DNA of 64,000 nt, taken from Vespula vulgaris. Lineage: Eukaryota > Arthropoda > Insecta > Hymenoptera > Vespidae. Of the stretch, positions 49,970 through 61,500 are shown one piece after another. Below the pieces are notes generated by a model. The model searched no databases. It was not told where the DNA came from and saw only the letters and a list, made by a program, of their open reading frames with translations. The translations under genes and the position numbers were made by a program. Position 1 is the stretch's first letter. Every line of letters begins with the position of its first letter. Where the stretch lies: positions 310,001-374,000 of the forward strand of contig NC_066588.1 in assembly GCF_905475345.1 (NCBI RefSeq), read 5' to 3'.

Positions 49970-51791
49970 TTTTTCAAACGCGACCGTCTCTCCTTTTCTC
50001 TCTACCTCTTTCGTTTTTCCTAGATTTATCATGGTCCAATTTTACCTTTCTCCTTCTCTAAAAATTTAGACCTTTTACAAAAAACTCGATATTCGTTTGA
50101 TCTTTCAAAGTCGTTCGTCTATTTCGTTTATTGTGATATCGGACGAATTTTATTTATGCATATAATAAACGAACGTACATGATTTTCTTTTACACGTTAG
50201 AAAATCGTGTCATAAAATATGAGTTCTTTTTTTGCACGTAAATGCACGCGTCCTTGTCCTTTATGCGTATCGCAAGTTCTTAAGTTTTTTTTTTTTTATT
50301 CGTGAAGATACCTGGAAACAGGCGTCGAAACGAACGTACTTTTGAATTTTACTAAAATGTCCTGTGAAGTTCCAAGGTGCATTCTGTATAAGGAACATCT
50401 TCTATCGAACGAGCTACGTTGAACATCAATGAACCAATGAGATGGCATAGCGTGTCCACCGGAACATTATGCCCCTCTTTCTTACACCTCGAACGAAGTT
50501 TCGAACGAGTTACTTCGTGGGAAATATCACACCTAACTGAGCTTTTACGATAGACCTGAATCGTATCGAAAAAGACAAGTCGAAAGGTTGGCCTTTTTAC
50601 GTAACGATTCTCATGCATTCTTGAGGAACCGTAACGGTGCTTCTACCGTCACAGCTGCAAGCATTTAAAGGACAGAATAAACAAGATCTAATCGATGATC
50701 AACAATATCGTAAACCAACGCTAAAGACGGAGAAAAGCTTTCGTGAAAATATAACGCTCCCTTCCAAGCGTAATTCAAATCGGATCTCGATACAGATTGT
50801 TCATTAAAAATTATACTAATTAAAGAATAACTGTAGTTTTTAGTTTCTTCATGGAAGGTGATTTGGTTGTCGATTTAATTCAGACTCATGTTAAGAACAA
50901 CGCTCGAGTTAAATAATTGCTTTTTTATATATGCAATTCTATCTTCTGTGCTCACTTTTTTATCTTTCATCTATTTATACATTAAAAGAGAGCCAACGAT
51001 ATCGTATAGAGTAATAATAATATAATAATTTGCTCCTCGAGCGTGTATACTATAGCGGTAGAAACCTCTAGGTGGCTCATATTTAATTAATACTTCGGCA
51101 CCACGCGCTCGATAGGCGTTAAACTTGACACCAAAGACCGATATGGTACCCGATACAACTTCGCTGGAGTGACTTAAAGAAGACGGACGTATATGCTGTC
51201 CGTAACCGAAATTTTGCATATAACATCTTAAGAATCTTAAGAAAGAATGGAAGAACTGTAATTTGATATTCTAGGTAATTATTACGACGAAAAAATGAAA
51301 CAGAAAAGGCAGAATATCTAATTTAACGAAATTTTCTCTGCTCCGATTGGAGACCCCTTGTTTTAATAACTTTACAACGACTATGTTGCTAAGACGTTAT
51401 CCTTTTATTGCAAATCATTCGTCGTTATTATTTTTTATTTTTCATAAATGCTATTGCGCAGTTGCGGCATTGATATCATAGACGAGAGTCTTCGTTGGCG
51501 AGGAGATAGCGAAGAGGAAGAGGAAGAAAGTACGCGCCGACGCCGATTCGGTCTGAACAACGTCAGACTTTTTGCAGCAGTTTCTTACAAGGTGTTCTAG
51601 AGAAGCAACGATCGAGACAAATAGCAACATCATCGAACACAACATAGACGAGAGTTGGATCATTATATTTGTTCTATCGTAATTATCTTTATGTATGTCT
51701 TTTCTATAAAACTCAAGGATTTTTCATTTTACTGTTTAAACGTAATAATATAAATACTAATCGGCAAATTATATTTTCATAGAGATCCAAA
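49970..51791. other. Spacer before SNMP1 with unresolved minus-strand open frames
   Basis: Three minus-strand frames at 51451-51663, 50971-51219 and 50352-50618 have coding-like composition. The first begins MIQLSSMLCSMMLLFVSIVA, a good signal peptide, and contains a GTAAGA donor soon after it. The second and third have normal amino-acid balance, and the third has four Cys. I could not join them into one reading frame with convincing splice sites and I recognise no family, so no gene is called. The rest holds the 3' UTR of the preceding gene and poly-T runs. Confidence 0.4.
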
Positions 51792-54704
51792 ATGGAGCTT
51801 ATAAAAAAACTTGGTATCGGCGGTGGTGTACTCTTTTTTTTAGGTATTACCTTTGGTTGGATGGGGTTTCCTGCTCTTCTCAAATCACAAATCAAATCGG
51901 TAAGCTTTATGAGATAAACAATATCAATTAGGAAAGAAAAGAAAAATAAACACATATGTTTTTAATTTTTTCTGTCTATTGCAACCATGATTTAAGGATC
52001 ACGACAAATAATTCTATTCTTATGGTTTTCGTCGTTAATATCTTATTTGTTCTCGCTTTGCAGATTGCTGTCGTCATCAATCTATTTGATATTTGATATT
52101 TAATTGCAATAATTATTGTTGCCTTCTATTTAAACTCTTCCTTACAAAAAGGGATTCTTTCACCTCTCATTATGTTCATAATTGCACGATGATTGATATA
52201 TTCTTCGAAAGATATATATAACACAGGTTAAATCCTTGATCTCTATTGTCATCCGTTACTTCTTTATTACACACTTGTTGTATCATATCCGTAAATGCAG
52301 GTCTTTCATTAAAGAAAATCATCTGATAGAAGCGCATTATTATCGTAAGTTATACTTTGATAGAATTGTCACATTATGACATTAAAAATAAAGAAATATC
52401 ATTTTTCTTTCTATTTTAACTCGATGTAAGATTGCAAGTGTTTTTTATTTTCGCCATTAAGATCATCGAATACTTCGTAAACTATGTCGCGTCATTTTTA
52501 GGCTATAGCCCTAAAAGAGGGCTCCGAAATGAGAGAAATGTGGTCGAAGTTTCCATTGCCTCTCGATTTCAAGATCTATCTTTTCAATGTAACGAATCCA
52601 AAGGAAATTGCAGAAGGAGGAAAGCCTATCGTTAAGGAAGTAGGGCCATTTTTTTACGAGTGAGTTAAATAATTGACGATGTGCCAGAAGGAAACTTATC
52701 GTAATATATTTATTTTGAGATCGAAAACAATATATTACAGTGAATATAAAGAAAAAGTTAATCTTGTGGATAGAGAAGAAGATGATTCGGTCGAGTACAG
52801 CCTAAAAGCGACTTGGTACTTCAATCCGTCGAAGAGTAACGGTCTGACGGGCGAGGAGGAACTTGTGCTTCCGCATCTTTTAATTTTAGCAATGGTGGTG
52901 ACCACTTTGAGAGAAAAACCATCCGCTATTGGAATTCTTAGTGAGTTATATAGTGAAATAGTTACGAAAGTTTACTCGTCCTCGTCCAAGGTGTGATGGA
53001 TCGATCACTGTTTTATTTCGATCAAATCTTAAGATCACCAACAATTATAACGCGTCATTATCGGAGTGTGAAACTTAAAATGAAAAATTAGTTTTTTTAT
53101 TCGATAACGTGCATTGCCATTTAAATGTCGTGAATAAGTTTCTATCGCGTTAAATTAATTATATCTCAGAATGACTCATATATTTTATTTAGACAAAGCG
53201 GTGGATAGTATCTTCAAAAAACCCGATTCGGTATTTGTGAAGGTAAAAGCAAGAGAAATACTTTTCGATGGTTTACCCGTGGACTGTTCGGTGAAAGATT
53301 TCGCGGGTTCAGCTGTGTGTGGTATTTTGAAATCGGAAGGCAAAGATTTAATGAATGATGGGGATGATCATTATAGATTTGCAATATTTGGTGCTGTACG
53401 TATACATACATACTTTTCTTTTATTTTTTTTATTATATCTATTTTCTATATATATATATATATACGTTGAAAATATTTTTACTTTTATTTTTTAGAAAAA
53501 TGGAACAGTCTTGCCTGAAAGATTGCGTGTATTGCGCGGTATTAAAAATTTTAAAGACGTTGGACGTGTATTAGAATGGGATAACAAACCAGCGTTGACC
53601 ATGTGGACTGCAGATCATTGCAATGAATTCAATGGTACCGATTCTACCATTTTTCCACCTCTTATGACAAAGGAAGACGACATTGTATCGTTTTCTCCGG
53701 ATATATGTCGTAGTTTGGGAGCTCGTTACTCGCATGAAACTAAAGTCAAAGGTAGTATTATTTTAAATCTTTTATAACCCAAATTCATAAACGCTCCAAT
53801 CGCAAAGACACTCGCTGATATCATCTATGGTATTTTAGGTGTCAATACTTATCATTACACCGCGGATTTTGGAGATATGAGCACGAATCCTCTCGAGAAA
53901 TGCTTTTGTCCTACACCAGAGACGTGCCTATCGAAGAATTTGTTCGACTTGACAAAGTGCGTGGGAGCACCCTTGATCGCTTCTTTACCGCATTTTTACT
54001 TAGCCGATGAAAAATATATTCAGGAAGTGGAGGGACTACATCCAGAACAGGTAAAAGAAACAAAGAACCTTCGATGATTAAGTATAATATAAAAATATCC
54101 ATATTGTTTTACGTAGGAGCTACACGACATTAGTATGGATTTTGAACCAATGACGGCTACACCCTTAAGTGCTCATAAAAGACTCCAATTTAATATACAA
54201 CTGCAGCCTATTGAAAAATTCAAATTAATGAAGAAATTTCCTGAAGTTTTGTTTCCTTTGTTTTGGGTCGAAGAAGGTATTCTTCTCGATGATGAATTTG
54301 TGAAAAAAGTAAAAGTTGTTTTTACAGCAATCTCTGTGGTGGGGTAAGTATTAACTCGTATAATTCTTTATACGATTCGAGTTAGATACAAATCGATATG
54401 TGATAAAGATAGTTCTTTATTGATACGATATTGTGTCAGGATTCACCGATTACGTGCAATTTACATGATACGAACGAATTTCAGATTCGTTAAATGGTTG
54501 ATGGTTCTTGGAGGAATGGGTTTGGGTGGAACAGCGGCTGGTATGCATTACAAACGTAAACAAACAGAAAACAAACTAGACATAACTAAGGTAACGCCTC
54601 AAAGTGACAGCAGGAAGGATAGTAGTAACGAGAAAAAATGGCAAACGATGAATATTAGCACCATACAGGCAGCAGCTGTTCCACCGAATTTGGATCGATA
54701 TTAA
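51792..54704 (+). CDS. Snmp1: Sensory neuron membrane protein 1 (CD36 family)
   Basis: CD36/SCARB-family protein of insect olfactory sensilla, needed for responses to lipid pheromones in the species studied. Eight exons: 51792-51899, 52502-52659, 52741-52940, 53193-53395, 53496-53751, 53839-54050, 54117-54343 and 54485-54704; 1,584 nt, 527 aa, the normal size. Two membrane helices flank a large ectodomain: N-terminal LGIGGGVLFFLGITFGWMG (about 7-25) and C-terminal WLMVLGGMGLGGTAAGMHY near 460-480. The CD36 signature appears as YLFNVTNPKEIAEGGKPIV and EVGPFFYDEYKEK. The ectodomain keeps six clustered Cys (CFCPTPETC, TKC and others). The segment DKAVDSIFKKPDSV-like NKAVDSIFKKPDSVFVKVK and the tail STIQAAAVPPNLDRY distinguish SNMP1 from SNMP2 and scavenger receptors. 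Reading through exon 3 past 52940 is an artefact; splicing gives GILNKAVDS. It converges with the moody-type gene. Confidence 0.94.
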
Positions 54705-55356
54705 AATTAATTTTCTTCGTTTTTACTTACCTCTTCGTAATTTCAACATATTAGCAGACGAATAATGTTAATATTGTCGAGAATTCGTTAAAGTCTTAAA
54801 TAATGTTTGAAAATTTGTATATAACAACGAAATTATTTCAAATTCATTTAAAAAGTGGAGTTTACGTGGAGCGAAGTCTCTTTTAATTAATAATCTTTAA
54901 TTTCAATGTCAATTTATATATTGCAAACTCGAGGAAAATCACATTCGATGAAATTCTATCCTATTAGAAATTAACTTAGTTCATCTTATGATTACGATGT
55001 AACTTATAGTTTTTAGTATATTTTCCAACGAAAGATTGAATCCTTGTCTTGAAAAACATATTTATGTATCAAGTTATACATATTTTCTTCCTATATTCAA
55101 AAATTGAAAATTCTCTCAAATACAGACATTTCTTCTTTTAACATACGAGTAAGAAAACTAATACATTATTTTTTACTAAATTGTATTTACTTCTAATTTC
55201 GCACTGTAAGTTCTTTTATCGAATTATTTAAGGTACACTCGTGGTAAAACTATAACACCTCTTCGCACTTCAAGGAGTTTTCGAACGTGAGTCATACTGC
55301 ACAACTACAGACACACACACATACACTTCAAGTAAATTTCATTAAATTCATAAAGT
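54705..55356. other. 3' regions of convergent SNMP1 and moody-type genes
   Basis: About 650 bases of AT-rich sequence, presumably both 3' UTRs. No coding exon or repeat stands out beyond a short CA run near 55310. Confidence 0.7.
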
Positions 55357-57762
55357 TCACGTAGAATGTTTTCTGACAATCCTATGCGAAATTTTCATCT
55401 TTGCCGAAGAGACAGACTCGTTCCTACAGAGTAACATATTTTTATATGCACTTCTATATTCGGAGCTCATAACAACGTAAACGACAGGATTGACGCACGT
55501 TGTCAAATAAATAAGAATATACCCAGCGATATTGAGGCCCCTCCAATCGTCGGCCTCTTTAAAAAGTTTTGTGATGGTAATCGGTAAATAACAGATTAGA
55601 AACGATGAAAAGATAACAAGTATCATCTTTAAAAGTTTTTTATCTTTCCTTGACATCCTTGGCCCACTGTCCATATTTCGAAACCTACCAAGGCTCTTGA
55701 ATTTCGACTCTCGTCGAAATACCTTAGCTTTTGTTTTCATACGACGATCGGAGTTACTCGATTTTGAACTAGCGAACGTTTCGGAACGTTCCAATCGCGT
55801 CCCGGATCCTGTGATTCTTTGGATCCAAAGAGTTGACTCGACCACGAAAGAAGCACGGCTTGCCATTCTTTCGAGTCTTTTCTTAGCATTCAAAGTTGGT
55901 TTTTCAGTAAAGTCCTTGAACTTTCTGGGATCAGTGCTCAGAAATATGTTCGTATCGCCGATGTCTGCGTCGCGATCGTCGGCGAACGGTATGTCCTCGA
56001 TGCCTTTATACGCTAATCTGTCCTTATCCTGTACAGAAGGTTCGTGAACTATTGAATTCACCTCTTGCAAATCGTTTTCTTCATTTCTCGATGAGTCCTC
56101 TTCGGACGAGGGTGGATTTCCCAGAGATGATTCCTCGAAAGTCTGTCCGCTAAAAATTCGCGAAGTCTGTTCTTCCTTCGTTTGACGAGAAGGAAATGAA
56201 ACGCAAAGTCCGGCCGCGACGCAACTCGAACCAAGCATGGACAATTCTTCCTCCTGATATCTCGGTGTGACCGATCGTTGCTGCGATCACGAAGTGTCGT
56301 AGTTTTCAAAAAAGAAATTTATTAAATTAAATGATAAGTATACGTATATAAATATAAATAACGATAGATCATGTACCTCGCGGTTTCTGTCGCCGATATC
56401 GATCGTGGTAGAAACTTTATCTTGTCTACCACTTTTCGATGCTGTCTTACGGACGATGTAAAAGATTCTCGCGTAACATACTACGATTGCAACGCAGGGA
56501 GTCAAGAATGCTAATACGAAAAGGAACTCCTTCGGATTTCGACCATGCACATCCGGAAGAATCGAACACGAACCTATTGCAGGATCTAAGCCAAAACGAC
56601 CCCAGTGACCGAACCACGTGACGATCAAAGAACCGAAACCGAGGATCCATGTTGCCAAAACCATTGGTATCAAGTATTTCGATTTGTAAAGTCTGCAGAC
56701 AGAGACACAAAGACTTCGTTACGTTTTTCAATCGATTTATTGCATTTTCAAACGTTATATGCGAATTATAGTTCTGCTACTTACTTTGGATAGAGCCTGG
56801 GATGTCCGATCATGACGTAACGATTAATCGCGATCGATAGAACGGTAAAAAGACTGACAGCGACGAGGCCGTATCTCAGCAGTGGGAATAGACGACACAG
56901 CAGTGCTCCATGCAACCAATATCCATGCCAGAAAGTCGATGTGGCGAGTGGTAGATTGAAACAACAAAACAGCAGATCCGAAAATGATAAATTCATTATG
57001 AATATCGCAGTGGCGTTCTTCAACTGTAAGAAAATAATCCAATAAGTTTATAACAAATCGCATTAACAATTACAAACAATTATCATCTATTGATTCATTC
57101 GAATTTTACAGGGACATACTTTTTTAAAGGAAAACGCTAGAAAACGTTCCAACGAATCTCAAGTGTATACTAAAATGCAAGAGATAACATAACGAGATAT
57201 GAAGGAACGTAGTCGGCAGACGTTATACACGTGTGTAAAACGAGTTGCATGCGATAAGGAACTTAACTGTACTGACGTACGTACATCTACCCCTACCCTC
57301 GCCATTCAATCAGATGTCGGTATATAAAAAAGAGAGAGAAGGTATTTCATGTAAATAACGATTACATTTATGTGTGACATTAATCGCATAATAAAATCAG
57401 CACGTGTTCGTTTAATGTTGAATTTCGAGTACAAAAGTAGCAAGACAGGTGAGGATTGACGTAAAGCACGAAGGCCTTACTAGTTTAATTCGAGATCATT
57501 GATTATATCGACTGTCAGATTCAACGTACGTATTTGTTCGTACGTGAAAGCTCGTGGAAACAGAGGACACGTGTGCGCGTAAACGCACACGATCGTTTCC
57601 AAACTTAACTTCGTTCCGGGTTTGCATCTGACGTACTTCGAAAGCCACGTTTTATATCGGAATGGTGCATGTGCCGACGACCTTTCGATCATTGGCTCCT
57701 TTTACTCTTCGCCATCTGCCACTTACGACAGAAAGAGAGAGAAAGAGAAAGAGAGAGAAAGA

Positions 57763-57802
<40 letters not shown>

Positions 57803-58534
57803 ATAAGAGAGAACGAGAAAGAGATAGAGGTAGAATTAGAGAAACAAGGAAGAATAATAGAGGGAACGAAGTAACGAAGAAATATTAATCAATCGTCCAC
57901 ACAAATTGGTACTTTCCTACTACTCATTCGGTATTGATAAACTTTCAGTTACATAGTAACTTCATGTTTTATCTCCTTTAAAGCTCGCACTTCGCTTTTA
58001 ACTGAAAATCTTTACATTTCTCGACACTAAATTTTCTACGTTTTAATAATAACCCAAGAAGAGAGTATTCAAGCTAGTGACAATGTTTCCAAAAACTCAT
58101 ACAGTGTAACTCATACTGGGTTTATTCTCGAGACAGAAGAATTTGTAAGATGAGAAATTCGAGGTGAGCCTCTGACGTTCGTAGCAGCTTCAGTATGCTC
58201 CGGAAACTTAAGTACCGAGACAAGCAGTATGCGTGACAAAACCGTCGGAGTTTCGTGTCGTTGCGTTCGTTAGAAAATTCGGTGTCTGCTCGACTCTTGC
58301 AAGAGAGAATAATTAACCGACCTTCTTGGTACGAAAGAGAGCAGCCACGGTGATAAGATTCCCTGGAATGCCAATGAGCATAAAGAGAATACAACAGCCA
58401 GCGGCAAAGTACAAAAGCCACGGTGGATAACCAATGAAAAGAACCACTGATCCTGGATCTTCTAGGACCTGTTCGATCGTTACATTGCTCCCGTTCAGGT
58501 CACTTTTGTTGCTTGCCATCCAATATTCCAGCAT
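55357..58534 (-). CDS. moody: moody-type rhodopsin-family GPCR
   Basis: Class A receptor of the Moody/Tre1 group; in Drosophila, Moody acts in glia to maintain the blood-brain barrier. Four exons on the reverse strand, 58322-58534, 56785-57023, 56377-56692 and 55357-56280, join to 1,692 nt (563 aa). The N-terminus has N-glycosylation sites (NKS, NGS, NVT) before TM1 (about 37-62). TM2 reads IFIMNLSFSDLLFCCFNLP. The usual DRY at the end of TM3 is NRY (138-140) in AINRYVMIGHPRLYP. The third intracellular loop is very long (about 230-470), Ser/Glu-rich and then basic (RRMKTKAKVFRRESKFKS). TM6 is LVIFSSFLICYLPITITKLF and TM7 carries NPVVY (about 522). The ATG follows directly on a CTACAG acceptor, so an untranslated upstream exon exists. 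Tre1 is the main alternative; the TM sequence and long loop favour moody. Confidence 0.8.
57524..57591. other. Two perfect hairpins in the first coding intron of the moody-type gene
   Basis: ACGTACG-loop of 8-CGTACGT at 57524-57545 and CGTGTGCG-loop CGTAAA-CGCACACG at 57570-57591. They lie 24 bases apart in a locally GC-rich segment of the intron 57024-58321. Function unknown. Confidence 0.4.
57725..57802. repeat. (GA)n microsatellite
   Basis: GAGAGA/GAAAGA units in the same intron. They generate long Arg/Glu-rich false frames on the plus strand. Confidence 0.93.
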
Positions 58535-61500
58535 CTGTAGAATCGATTATATCGATAATGTTCGTCGATGTGCAAGGCAAAAAAATATTTTTGCGTTAAG
58601 AATATAATCGTATGAAAAGCCGATAGACAGGCAATCCATTTGTCTAATCTATCTTAGTATTCTAAAGGCTTAGATCATTGGGTTGGTTAAAAACAACTTA
58701 CGCTTTTTTCGATCTCCACATACATTATAGTGGTGTTAATGTAAAACTCACAAAACGTCTGATGTGAACATCCCGTAATTTGGATTTTCTTTCATCGTTA
58801 ACTCGCATACACGTGCAGATATACACGTTCATATGGGTTGCTCCTACATCCCTTTGCTCCCCTCGCTAAATCTCACTTTCTCTTTTCTTCATCTTTCGCA
58901 GGAGCTGGAATCGTTCTCTTTTTTCTCTCAACGGGGCATCGGAAAGGAAGAGAGAGAGAGAGAGATCTATTTTCGCCATCCGAGACGATAAACTCTTTTG
59001 AGCGAGAATAAACGTTTGAAACGTTCCTATCGTCTCCCAAATAAAATCTCACTTACAAAAGAAGCTGGCTAGTAATAGGACGATAGCAAAGTGACTATGA
59101 TTTACTAAACACATGTATGTAAATATCTATCATAAAGAAGAAAGCGAATGAAATCATATCCGTTATATCGTATTGAGTTGTTTAATAAACATTAATCGAG
59201 AATTTAAACATTTTTCAGATTTATCTATTTTCTTCCTTTTTATTCGAAAATTGCTATGAGAAAAGTAATGACTCGAAAAAGATGGAGTACGCGAACCAAA
59301 GGAATAACTAATCAGTTGCATATGCGCGCCGACTGGAATTTGCTAACGTTGTCCCAAGATCATAAAAAGATAACCACCAAGGTAGTTAAACCTATGGATC
59401 AACAAGACTCTTATCTCTATGCGAAAGATATTTTTCTCCCTTTCTTTTGATTTATAGTCTATACTAATCGTACATTTAACATACTTTCATATAAATATAT
59501 AAATATATATAAAAATTATATATTTACACCATAAACTTAACATATTTTTGTGATAAATATCTAGTTTGGTATGTTAAATAACAAAGTTAATTATAATTAC
59601 GGCGAGTTATTTTATAAACATCTTACCTTGATGCAATAAGATTCTATTTCATGAGCTTGACTTCGTTTGTCAAAATTAATCATCGACAGTATTCCATAAT
59701 CGTATGAACATTGTCAAATATTGTTTGTTGACGCTTTCGAATCCTTATTAAAATGAATGATGCCTTAAATTTCTTCTTTCTCTTTTCACTTTTCATATTG
59801 ACATCGAGTATCGGTAACGGCGACGTGATATCGATAACGTCCAACGCTTCACACGTGTCTTTTAATTTTATATTTCAGGAGCATAAGACTATGAATTGAT
59901 TTTCCTATCAAGAGAAACGAATTTGAGACAAAGTTAAAATGCGATCGAAATCATTCCGGCGAATTCCATGAGTCGACTGAATGTAAGTCGCCCGGATCCG
60001 TCAGATTTTAGAATGAAAAGCGGATGCTGCGCGTGCGCCAAGATGCTAATTTCCTAGGAAAGTCGACGTGACTTTCTTCTTGAATTTAAAACTCTTCCTC
60101 AAAACGCACGAGAAATCAAGATTTAAATCAATGAACTTTCTTATGTACCATCGCTTTGATTGACGCGGAGGCGTTGGCAATTTAATAGAGAGCATTACTA
60201 TGCTCCGGTATACGTATGTAAGAAAAGATGCCTTCTCGGAGTCACGTTCTTTGTGATTGAAAGAACGATATTGCGCAAGAAATGATTTACATGCGTGGGC
60301 ACGTACCAAAATGTGCGGAATTAGCTAAAAGATACAGAAGTACGTTCGTTTCGTTTTTTCTTTTTCTACGATTTCTTTGTACGACGATATTAATTCATAA
60401 AACTTGATTGAGCAGGGTTTATTGTTCAAATATACGCCTACAACCGATCGGACCCACTGAAAATACGGTCCCTACATCCTTTTTAAAAATAATTACATTT
60501 CGTTACCAGACTGTGGTACACTTTGCAAGGGGAGAAACCAAATGTATACGAGCACGCGTAACGGAAGAGGGAAGACTGCGACCCCTGACGAAATCGGAAG
60601 TGACACTATTATTCCTTTTCTCTTTGCCATGCTTGTGTTAATCGCTCGTGAATTCAATCTAAATAGAGCGTGATTATTTCCTATAACCACGTCAAAAATG
60701 TTAATTTCACGAGTTGCACGTAAAATAGTAAATATAGAAATTTTTGCATGTTCTGCCGATGTACGCTTCCTCTAAGGAACGATGCAGGATATCATTATTT
60801 ATTGACAAATTTATTTTCGACGTATTCAAATATTAAGACAATAATCGTTTGATAGGATAATCATTTTCAGCTAAAAGATATCTATTTATGCGGGTTCAAA
60901 GGAATCTATTATAGAAACAAGATCGAACGATACGATTATTACGATAGACTACCGTCGCGTTCAACCGATAGTTTGACAATTACGATACACCTATATCGAA
61001 TAAGATCTATTCCAGATTAACGATAATCTAAAATGTCCAGGATCAGATGCAGATCGTGGGAAAGTTATAACATGCAAAGATATAATTTTATCTTCGAATT
61101 CGATCAATGCAAGTTTTACCAAGTTTGAAGAACACTTCAGACTTGAAGCTTCGTTTATTAATCATTCGTGTTATTTTTACACGTAATAGTGAAAAGGTAT
61201 ATTATACAACATAAATGCACATATATTATAAATGTAATGCTTTCAAATGAAATCTTTTAATCCTTTTCACAGACGTAATTTCCATCAAAAAGAAAACAGA
61301 TTTTATCAGTGATTTGTTCAGATGAAAGCCCAGAACCATCGAAGATCAAGCTTATGCGGGTCCGAGTGAAATTCTGAACCAACGAAGATTCATCCACTTA
61401 GGTCTACGATGATCGGCGTACGCGTTCCAAGAAGGATCATCGATATTTCCACAAGTTGACGAACTTTCCGGCTATTTCTAGCGACTCATTCTACACAATT

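Noticed and set aside
57622..57888. Arg/Glu-rich plus-strand frames
   Set aside because: Produced by the GA microsatellite in the moody-type intron.
59256..59450. 64-codon basic plus-strand frame
   Set aside because: Short, AT-region background, no homology recognised and no supporting splice or promoter signals.
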